64,000 nt of DNA from Lycorma delicatula (lineage: Eukaryota > Arthropoda > Insecta > Hemiptera > Fulgoridae), in assembly GCF_047948215.1 (NCBI RefSeq), contig NC_134464.1, forward strand, positions 3,730,001 through 3,794,000, read 5' to 3'. Below are positions 10,601-22,600 of this stretch, piece after piece. The position numbers and the translations under genes were made by a program. The notes below the pieces were generated by a model that was not told the DNA's origin, searched no databases, and saw only the letters and a list, made by a program, of their open reading frames with translations. Within the stretch, counting starts at the first letter, position 1; the number at the start of each line of letters is the position of its first letter.

Positions 10601-13600
10601 AGTATGTGTATGGTCAGCAGGTTGCATGTATGCATAGAGGCCTGCAAGTGCTCAACACTGAATGTGTTAAAAATGATAGAATTTCTAAAACTTTTGCATG
10701 TCCACAAGATTTTTCATACGATGATAAAATTCCGATAAATTATAAAAAGATGAATGTTTTGAAGAAGATAATAAATTATATGCCATCTAATATAAAAGAA
10801 TATTACACTAAAATTTATGATTAACCAACAACCAATACAAAAGATGTGCAAGAAAATGAAGAGATGAATGACTAAATTTCAAAATCAGTACTGTTTAATG
10901 TGAGATTGTATTTTATTAGCACATTAAACAAGTGTCGGTGAAATAAATCAAATTTTTTTTATTTCATTTATATTTTTTTTCATTCCTTTAATTCTGAAAA
11001 AAATTTGATTATAAAAATACTAGTTCAGATTCAGATTTTAAGCAGATACTGCTTAATGTGATTGACAGAAATTCAGTGACAAGATAAATAAATAAATTTT
11101 AACTAAAAAAAAAAAGTTTGTCAGATTTTTTTTTGTTTTGTTTTGTTTTCCACAAACTAAAAAAAAAGACGTGTGTTTTTTACAATAACTGATCCAGTTA
11201 AAATGTTTAATAACTTTTTTACATTTATTTAATTTTATATCTTTGTAAATAATGTATTTATGAATATTTTGCATTTTTATATATTGTTTCAGTGAATACA
11301 AATTGGCCAGAATATTTGAATGAAAATACATCACTACTATTCTACATTGTCACAGCACTTAGTGTGTTGTTTTTGTTGTTATCTGTTTGCGTAGCAGTTG
11401 TTTGTCGTCATCGCCCGACTCAGTTACATCACCATCATCCATCAGCAGCAGCTGCTCCTCCTACTCTCGTTCCACCTCAACCAGATCCAGATCGTGTTGC
11501 ACTGATTGCATTTGCTGATGACATTCAGGTTAGTTATTAAATATTTAGTTTATTTTTGTCTTCAGTCATTTGACTGAAGACAAAAATAAACTTGGAGAGG
11601 TTTGATTCTTGCAGAGGTGTTTGATGCACCTCTCCAAGATTCCCTATCTAGTGCCAGTCATTTCATTATGGTATACCTCCTACATCCATTACAATTTTTT
11701 TACATATTTCAAAAATTGCCTGCCTACACAAGTTTTCTCATCTACCTATCCCTCCAATATGAAAGCGACTATTCCAGGATGCCTTAAGATATGGCCTGTA
11801 AGTCAGACTCTTCTTTTAGCTATATTTTCCAAATGCTTCTTTTTTCATCAGTTTGCTGCAACACCTCTTCATTTGTCATTTTATCCACCCATATGATATT
11901 TAACATTCTCCTGTAGCACCGCATTTCAAGAGCTTCTATACTTTTTTTCTCAGGTACTACGATCATCCAAGTTTCGCTTCCATATAAAGCTACGCTGCAA
12001 ACATATACTTTCAGATGTTTTCCTGATGTTTAAATTAATTTTTGATGTAAGTAAATTATATTTCTGACTGAAAGCTTGTTTCACTTGTGCTATTCAGCAT
12101 TTTATATCATTCTTGCTTCTCCATCTTTAGTAATTCTAATTCCCAAATAACAAAATTCTTCTATCTCCATAGTCTTCTCATCCTATTTTTTATATTCAGT
12201 GGTCCATCCACTTTATTTCTACTACATCTCATTACTTTTATTTTGTTCTTATTTATTTTCATGAGGTAGGTCTTGCATAGGACTTCATCTATGCCATTCG
12301 TTGTTTCTTCTAAATCTTTTTTACTCTCAGCCAGAATTACTATATCATCAGCAAATCACATCTTTATCCTTTCACCTTGAACTGTTACTCTGGTACTAAA
12401 CTGTTCCTTAATATCATTAACTGCTAGTTTAATGTAAAGTTTGGTTTTTAATAATCTTTAAAGAATGAAAGAGATTTTCAGTTAAATTAGTTTTTTATCA
12501 AATTGAATTTTATGATCCATTTTATTTTCTGATAGAGGTTCCTGTGACTGATCCTTATAAAATTCTAGATAATTTCAGTGGAAGATGTATTGAACTAAAG
12601 AATGTATGTAAATTAAGAATTGTACTTTATTGATTTATTAATAATTATTAACCTTTGTAAAAAAAATTACAATAAATATTTATTTAATAATAACAAAAAA
12701 AAAAAAAAAAATAGAAGTTATTAGTGAAATAAAATGTTATATACTTTTAAAAATGAGTATATGTAATTTAATAGGCATTTTGACATATATGTAATATGTA
12801 ACAGATTTGGTGAAATACCTGAATATTTAATATTAATTGAAAATTATAATTTAGAATCGTATTATTTTTGGATTTTCTAGTTTAATTTCTGTTTAATCAG
12901 AAATTATTCTGGAATTTCTGTTTAATTTTATCTACATTAAAGTTAACTATAGAGTGACTGAAAAATAAACCCTCACAAGCACAACATATACACTGAGGCA
13001 CACATGCCTGATCTTTAATAAATTGCAAAAAGGTCTTATTTTTTAGTGCATTACTCCTCTGATATTGTAGGACAATAATCTCCCTTAGATGGAGTTGATC
13101 ATCATTTTGTTTATTTATTTTTTGTTGCCAATCATTTAATCGCTCTTTGGTTTGATAAAATTCTTCTGATCTTAATTTGTTTACATGTTCTCTAGTTTTC
13201 AAATTTTCTCTCTTTATATCAGTATCCTCTCTTAATCTTTCTATTCTTTCTTTGGTTTTAACTTTTCCTTCCTCTTTATATTTATCATCTCTTAATCTTT
13301 TTCTTTTTTTTGGATTTTAACATTTCCTTCCACTTTGTATTTATCATCTCTTAATGTTTTTATTCTTCCCTTGTTCTTAACATTTTCTTCCTCTTCAAAT
13401 TCATTTTGTCGTTTTTTTTAGATATATTTCTTCATGTTATCTTTCTTTTTCCTGTATGATTGTTTCTTTTTTATTTTTGATTATTCACTAAATAATCCAA
13501 TAATAAAAACTGAGTATTTTCCACTGTAAGGTCGAAATTAAGATTTGTAGCCAGTATACAGCAGTTCACTAAACAGAATAGTTTAATTATTATTAACTTT

Positions 13601-16600
13601 TATTTATACGACATACCAGAAATCTAAAACTTTTGTTAATCAGCAACTCACGAAGATACGAATAATACTGATCTAGTAATATGAGTAATTAAGGGACTTT
13701 TACTCTATCCTAATATTTCATGTAAGATTGTTATTGTATTAATAATTGTATAAGTATTTGATATTAATAAAAACTAATATTTCAGCAATTGTGTAACTGT
13801 CTACTTTATTAAAGAATTGGAGGATCGTAACTCACTTTCAAATGAAATAAGTTTAAATGAACTGCAGCAAAAAATGTGTATATGTAATTTAACAGATTTT
13901 TTTATGCGGGGGAGTAGTCGGCTTACTCATTCTTGATGAAATTTATGTTATGTATAATTATGTTTACTGATCTGAGTAATTTACTTTTTCCATTTACCAT
14001 ACATTTTTAAACATTTTTCTATTAGCCTATCTTCCTCCACTCTTTTCACATATTCAAATCAACACGACCTTTATTTTTCTAGTGTATTATGTAAACACTA
14101 CACTTGATAATTTTTGTAGTTAATTGGTTTTAAATGTTTTCTTTTTTCTTACCGATCATTAGCTTCAGAGATTTTATCTTCATTGAAGGAAATCTGCCAA
14201 CCTGACTCATGCTCTGCTTCAGAAATCAACTACAGTATAAAATAAGTCTTTACAGCTAAAACTTCTGTGATGATTTGGCATCACACCAAAAATATAAAGT
14301 TTTGTGTTAATAATATGTTAAAAACTTAACTTCATTCATGGTTTACATTTAATTACTTTAAAAGCTGTTCTATTCCTAATTGAATTCACTCAATATATTA
14401 TTTCTGTTACTGTTTGAGGCATTAGTTTCAGAAGTTAATTTTCAAAGGTAAATTGCTTACTAGTAACATTTTTAATAATTTATTGTTTTTAAATTATTTT
14501 TTAACTGACTTCTAAATAGAATGATTTCTGTGTTTGGCAGTCTTACATTACATATGTGTATCTGTTTGAAGTATGTTCAAAAAAATACTGAGCTTTTATA
14601 GTATTACACTAAGCAGTATACAGAGCATGTTCTAACAAGTGGTGCCGGCGAGTGGTAGCTTTTGTAAATGCAACTCTTTGATGCATCATGTTATTATTGT
14701 TAGTTTTTAAGCTACAACAGTTGGAGTAAACATGTTGACTAAATTCTCATCCGATGTTTTAATGAAGTGAAAACAAAATTTTTTAAAGAGTAGCCTGTTT
14801 GCGTTAAATTTTGTTTTAAGCTGTAAAACTTTCACAGAGATATTTAAAGTGGAGCATTTGAGGAAGTCTGTAGGAGCTGGTTGCAGTGCTGCAAAAGGTT
14901 CACAATCATTTTAAAGAGGGACAGAACAGATCCCAGATCTAGTCGACCTTCCACATCAACAAATCATGATAATATTGATGTAGTTCATGAAGGTCCATGC
15001 TTAACTATTTCAGAGATTGTTGAGCAAGTGTATTGCCGTACAATTTTAACAGAATAATTTAACATGAATCGCATCTTTGCAAAATTTGTACCATGTTTGC
15101 CAACCAATGATCAGAAAAAAAATCATGTTAACATCAGTCAAAACCTTGTTGAGACTTTTTTTGCTTGATGAATTACACCACAGAAGCTTTGAAACTTGCA
15201 TGGAAATATGGAAATGGAATTTTGTAGCATATGAAAAATGCCTGACCAGGATTCGAATCTGGAACCCCTGGATGAAAGGTAGAGTCACTACCTTTCTGCC
15301 ACGAAAAACATTAAAAAAAGAAGCGAGATGAATTTATGGCTACTGTATAGAAACCAAGACACATAGATGTTACAGTGGATGAGGGAAGGATTGCCTCCCC
15401 TTCCCAGTGATCAAAAATCCTTTGTTTTTTTTTTGTTGGAAAGGCTTGTCCACAATGAATTTGTTCTGTATGTGGTCCAACAGTAAGTTAGGAGTTCCTT
15501 ATAGGGATTTAACGGCATTAGAGGGATATTGTACATAGAAAGAGGCTTGAGCTGCGGGAAAACCAAACGGCATTACCGGTTTGTGTGTCACTTCTTATCT
15601 GACATTATGTGGCTGGCAAAACATGAGACAAGTATTGTGCTTTGCCCATGCTACACTCCATTTTTAATCCTAGCAGATGTTTTGTTGTTCTCGTTTCCAA
15701 AACTGAAGGTAACCTTGAAAGGACAAAGAAAATAGTGGAAATGTAATACAATTGCTGTGCACCATTCCAGGAAATGTTCCAAAAATGGAAAAAAACATTG
15801 GAAGTGGTTTATTGCCGGCAATGGGAACTAGTTTAAAAGGAACAAGCATATATAAAATTGTAAATATATTAATAAGTTTTTATTGCACAACTTTGGTCTT
15901 TTTTTCACACCTGATATGTTTAGGGCAGTGTAAACCAAAACAGCTACAGCAATTTCATTAATAAGGTATAACATTTTTCATCTCAACTGTATGATTGACA
16001 TAGCTTGTTTAAGATTTAAAATGAAAATAATTGGCTGATCGTTACACCATTCTATCCAAACTATAAGTTTTAAATGAAAATTATTTGAAACTTATACAAA
16101 ATGTAGGTATACCTTAATCGGTCAATTTTATACCTTAATTTGCATAAGTATATTTTATGTAGAAAAAAATCTGCTCGTGCATAACTAGAAGAATACTCTA
16201 TAATTTTTTTTTTTTTCACTGTATTTCAAGGGATGAATTTATATTTTATTTTTGTTCTGTACAGTGTATGCTATTTTTTTGTTTGTATAGATTTGTTTAT
16301 ATACAGAATATGGTAAAAAATTAATATTAAGCAGTTGTAAAAATTTTTCAATAGTTGACAGCATTGTGAACATAAAAATACTGGTAAACAAATTGCAACA
16401 TAAAACAATAAATGTCTGTTGGAAAAACTATGACCGAAGTCGGTTTAAAAAGAAGAGATTTTGCATACATTAAAATTACATTGTTAAGGAGTAGCTGAAA
16501 TAAAAAAGTAGTTATCAGGATAGAAGGCTATTATGATTTATAAGAAGGAATTAGAAAATGAATTGTAGATGTTGAATTTCTATGTTAAACTTCTTTAGGA

Positions 16601-19600
16601 AGTTTTAGAATTGACAGAAGGAAAATGAGAATGACAAAGTGAGTGAAGATAGTAGTTAATTTATTTTGTTTACTTTTTTGAATCTTTTTATAACTATCAT
16701 TAGCATCAGACGGCTGAGGAAATCATTAAAAAAAAGTCAAGTAAAAGTTACTGTGCTCAAAAATTTAAATGAGAAATGGAGATTGCATTGTCACTGTATA
16801 AAGAGTAATCAAATTTTTACAAAACAAACAATAACATTTGTTTAAAGAATAAACTATTCTTAAATTGGCAGTATTTTAGTTAGAATCTAATCTCTCAAAT
16901 CTCATATTTAGCTAATGTCTTTATTTATGAGATTTATATTTACAAGATCTACTGGTATGTAAAACTTACTTTGTCTTCATCATTCTCCATGGTCACAAAG
17001 AACAGTCACTACACAGTTGTTGCTAGACAATTATCAAGCTAAATATTTTGAAATACATAATTTTTTATTTGATTTTAGTTATGTTTATTTTCCCCGTGTA
17101 AATTAAGGGACTTATACAAGTGTTATAAAACAAATTAAAAGTTACAGAATTTCTGAAATTAAGTATGATGTTGTTTTGTCTTTAGTCAAAATAAAAATAT
17201 TAAATGCCAAAATGTTTCTGAAAGTGTATTTTTAGTACTTCAATTTTTGGATAACAGATTACTTAATTTTTATAAATTATTTACATGTGTGTTTATTTTT
17301 GCAGTCAGGGTTACCGTCATATGAAGAAGCAATTAGAGGTGGAAATGGAGGAGGAAGAGGATTACTTTCATATCGTCTTCATCATCCTCCATGGTCACAA
17401 AGACGCAATCCCAGAACGGACACTACAATTGTTGCTAGACAATTATCAAGGTAAGTATTTTGTGATACAAAATTTTTATTTGGTTTCAGTTATGATTATT
17501 TTTCACAATATATTGCATGAATAGTTTTTGTAGAATTATCTGTTCTTTTTTTTATATTTTACTGTCTACTTGCATGTGTCTCTATAAGTGAAGATTTCTC
17601 TAGATATTGTCTAGGCTTACATGATATCACATATAAAAATAAAGCAAACAGCCAATTATTGTAGTTTTTTCTGTCTTTGTTTATTTTTGCATAAGAATTG
17701 ATGAAGAGTTTTTAATTAAATTTCCCGAATGAATTCACCTTAATCATGATTTAAATTAAAACTTTGTATTAACCTAAAATATTCATGTATGACTCATTCC
17801 CTTTTGACCAATACATGTATTTTATCTGGGATTGATTCGCACAAGATCCATTCTATCAAAAAATTTAAAACCCCTGGTTTAAACTTTTACACGTTTGACT
17901 AAAGTTTTTTTTTATTCATTCATTATCTTTCTTGTAAAAACAAAAGTTAAATCGTCAAAAGTATGTTGCATGTTTTTCTACCTGAATCAGATCTTTTGCA
18001 TCATGTCTTTCTTCTAGAACTAAACGTTTCTTGTAGTTCTATTGCTTTTTAGATTGCCATTTTTACTATTTTCTATCTTCTCTTCTTTGCACCTTTTTGC
18101 AGTGTTTTAATTAAAACTCTTCTGTCATCTTGCATTCCAGCAAGTCTACTTTATTATTCTGAATTGTTCTAGTTATTTTACTCATTTCATTACATCTTAA
18201 CTTTCTACTCTCTCCATCTGAAGGTGTTTCAAATACTTTATGCCACATTTTACATATATAGAAAATTATATTCTAACTGTATTATGCAAATATTTACATA
18301 ATACATGTTCTTTATAAGGAGGGTTTCCTCAGGTTACTGTTCTCATTTTTATTTTATCTTTTTTTAATAAAATTCTGTAAACATTCTTCATAATATCTGT
18401 ATTGTTTTACTTATTCAGTTCTGTGTTTATTGACTTAATGACTCATCTTCGATACTTTTTATTTTCATAATATTCATTTTCATACCGTACTGTATCATTA
18501 ATATCTTTCGATATAAAATATGAGACAAATTTAATTAATAGATAGATTGACATTTCTATCTAAAACATTCAATTGAATGTTCTGATGTTATGATAGTTTA
18601 CTAGATTTACTAAGACTTAGACTTAGATTTACTAAGATTGTTTGTTGGCAGGAATATTTAATCTGTTTTACAGACAATGTATTTCACAGATGTAGTATAT
18701 TTATTAAAGATGGTCTGGAATTATAAGTTAATGATTATACTAATTATATCTACAGATATATCTGATTTATCTAATTATACACTAGCTGAGAAATTCTGTA
18801 CTATTTATTTATTTGAGGGAAGAAAGTGAGCTGGACAAGTGCTTGTTCACTTTACTGGAATTATTCATACAAAGGTTAATGATAAGATCAACTATATGTG
18901 GTGCCCTGTGTATGGAAAACTATCTTCTTTTGACTAAAATTTAATCGCTGTAATTTCTGTAATAATTTGATTGATGTTGGAAACTCAAAATCATTGATAC
19001 GTTGACCGCTTTCAATATACATAAGTAGGATTCTCCTTGGGTCTACAGAGAAAAACATTAAATATTATTTAAGTGTTTCATTTTATAATATACGATTAAA
19101 ATCCAAAGTTATATCAAATAATTAAAAAAAATATATGAGATCAATAATCTCTTGGCTTACCAGTAATAATATATTAACTGTGTGCCACTTGATCGCTGGT
19201 AATCTCACTTTTAAAAGAATTATTTATTTACCTAATCTTTTCTATTTTTTTTTTTTTGTAATTTTTAAGATTTTTTTCTCTTTGCACATTTTCACTTTAA
19301 TTTAGTTTATTTTATTTTATGTACTTAATTTTTTTGTTTGTGAAACTCTCCATGCACATGCATTTGTTGTACTACTGAAAATTAAACTGATTTAACAGTA
19401 TTTTAGGTTTCTGCACAACCATGTACTCTAGCAGTAACCTGTGTAGCACATAATATTCATAGGTTTTCAAATTTTTTTGTCTTTTTTTTGTTAAACTATT
19501 AATTAAAATTATTAAATACTGGCAAAAATTAGTCGCACACAGAACTATAACTATTACTCAGAGATCGATCATGAATAACCATTTTTTGAAAATTCCCAAG

Positions 19601-22600
19601 ATAATGGCACTAACATAAATACACATCAGTTACTGTTTACTTTATGCCATAATAAAGATAACAAAATTTCAAGTAGGTCAAGAAGAGACACAAATGAGCA
19701 ACTTAAAACCAAACTGCTACAGACTAAACACAGTTGTGATTTATAATTTTATTATGTAAATGTAAATTCTTTGTTTTCATTATCAAAGAAAGGTTTACAT
19801 ATTTATTATATTTTAATAAAAGATATTTGAACACCTCCAAGGTGTTCAAAGTGTGCTAGTTAAATGTTTGACTTCAGTTCATCAGGAGCGTGGGGATTCA
19901 ATTTATGAACTCTATCCTTCAAATAAAACTAAAGGAAAAAATGGCAAATAAACAAATTTGGGGCATTCAGAGGCTCCTTGTCTTCTGCTGATAGTTCATT
20001 TTTCTGTATAAGCTGCATGTACACGTGCTAGTGAATGTTTTGATGAGTAACATGTCACTCCGTCTTGTTTGAAGTAGCTGTCTTTCACTCTTTTTCACTG
20101 TTTGTTAACTGAGCGTAGAATTCTTTGAAAATTGTACAGTACACTTCTATATTAAAAATGACCTGTATTAAAGATCTGCATTAAAGGAGAGATTTCTGTA
20201 CAGTTCTATAAATTCTATAAATCTATACAGTTTCTTAAAAGAGAGATCTCTATACAATTGCCAGAAATAGCATCCCATACATCAGTTTTCATATAAAGTC
20301 AATGCTCAAAAATTTGGTAACGATTTTCAATCATCTGATACCTGGCGTTGTGTAAATTAACATGCCTAGATAAAACTGTAAAATATACATCGAGTCTATT
20401 TGTCCATCAGAAATGTTTTGAGAAGCTAGTACAATAATTAGAAGTTTCTATTTGTCTGTTCTCTTAAGTTACTGCACAGTCGTTTGACAATATGATTTCA
20501 AATTTAAATCATGAAGAATATTATGGCAAGATGTGTATTTTACGCTGATTTATTGAGATAATTTAAGTATAAATTTTTTTGGATCAGCAGAGATTCTTCT
20601 TTGAATATTGGCTATGGCCTCTAGAGTCATAATAAAAGTCACCTGTTCAGTTTTGTGTTTGAAATTGACACTGTTGTACACCATTTTTTAATACTACTAT
20701 TGCTGTAACCTAGTTAGTAACTCTGCTGGTATAGTGGTATTTGGAAAATTTTCTGCGAATGTTTGATGTGTTTCTTGAAAGGATCCAGAATGCACATAAG
20801 CTTTTACTGCAGCTACCCTTTTCTTGATCGAATAAGAGATTTTACAGCGCACTGAAGTGTGAACAGTTTACTACTGACAATGACACAAGAGTAGTAACAT
20901 ACGCATCCAGTAATGGCATTAGTAGTAGCAGTGACAATTACAGTGTTAAAGTTGACACTCAAATAATTGCAGTTAGAGCCGGCTCGCTTCAGTTTTAATT
21001 TGCTCACCTGGTACAGTAAATTATAATGAAGTTTGGCTGAGGAACCGTAATATTTTTCATGACCTGCAGGGCATACATAACTGAGGAGCTCCTGTAGTTT
21101 TCGAAGTTCCAATGCGCTAAAATGAGATATTCAGTATACAGACTGACAATACTGCTTTATAGTATTTGTATTGACAAATAAAAACTGATGTACTCTGTAG
21201 AAATTAGTTTTATTTATTCTAATCGATTTTTAATTATATTTATTTTTATACCATCCACAGCACTGGAGAAAGTATGGGTTCAACTGATACAATGACAGTT
21301 AGTGATGTCTCAACTAATGTTACACTTGATACTGTATCATCACATACTTGTAGTAGCACATCCCAAACAGCTTCTTGTCGTGCAATTTGTGGAAGTCTTG
21401 CTTCATTTGACACCAGCTCAGTTTTAAATACTGAAGGTAATATTAGTTTTGAATTTTATATTGAGATCATTTATAATAATAATTGTTGTAATTAACTTGA
21501 TTATAGAACTTAAAATTAAAATGGTTCCTTATATCTTTACCTAAGTTCTGCAGGAGTAGTTTAAGGACGTGTTTCTCCTGTTGTCATCATTGATAACTTT
21601 GCATGGTTTTGCAAGTTCATTCAGTCCTTTTCTTGAAAGTATTTAACATCTTTATCCTTCTTCAACCTATTCTCTGTTTTCTGTCCTTTCTTTCTTTCAC
21701 GTATTTCAATCAACAAACTGTCTTTTTGATTGTATCAAAGAGAACCATCCTATCTGTTCCTTCACTATACTGTACCTTCAATTCTTCTAAGTATCTATTA
21801 TTTTTTTCTCAGTCCCTCAGCACTTTTCTCCCAGCCACATTTCGAATTCCTCCACTTGTTTTATGTTTTCTTCCTCTCATCTAACGTGCCACTTTACAGA
21901 TAATTTCTTCAAATACAATTTCATTACCGATAATTTCTTCAAATACAATTTCATTTGGGTATATGATTTTCTCTTTTCTTGTTAAATTCTTCTCTTACCG
22001 CATTAATTTTACTTTTACTTTTTTTTTAACGACTCCGGTCCTTTATTAGCTCAGATAATTTATTAATAGTTAACAAATTGCATCCGAGCAGAAGAATGTA
22101 ATTATTTTGTTACAATTACTATTTAATTTTATTAATTTACTGCTTTCCCTTTTTATAATCCATATTAAATTTATTTGAGAGCTCTGCTTCTTAAAGATGG
22201 ATTTTTATGAAAAATTAATTAAAAATTATAATAAACATTTTCTATGTCAGTCATTGTTGTATAATGATTTGCTGCAATTGCATTCTGTTCATGCAAAATA
22301 CTGTTTTTAGTAGCATATTTAATTATATTTTTAAATGTAAATTATGAATTTTGAATAATTTTAATGTGTTATTTTTCTAAACTAGTCGTAGCATTTAAAT
22401 TTAATTTTTTTATTACATTACAGTAAGATTTATTCTTGAAGAATAATTAAATACAATATTTTCTGTGCAAGGCAGTAAATAGAGTCCACATTCCTGGATA
22501 TATATTTGACCTTTTCAAAGAAGTAAATCCACATAACAATAATGACAAAATATTAAAGATAACAAGCGAACGATAGATTACAATAAAACTCCTGCAATGC

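Noticed and set aside
17285..17524. 79-codon + strand frame MCVYFCSQGYRHMKKQ...
   Set aside because: It overlaps the LPSYEEA exon in another frame; the exon's phase with its neighbours shows which frame is real.
20813..21112. 99-codon open frame on the - strand as a gene
   Set aside because: No recognisable motif, lies in an intron, and has no splice or start context.
21603..21884. 93-codon + strand frame
   Set aside because: Pyrimidine-rich low-complexity translation (Phe/Leu/Ser); probably chance or antisense of a decayed repeat.
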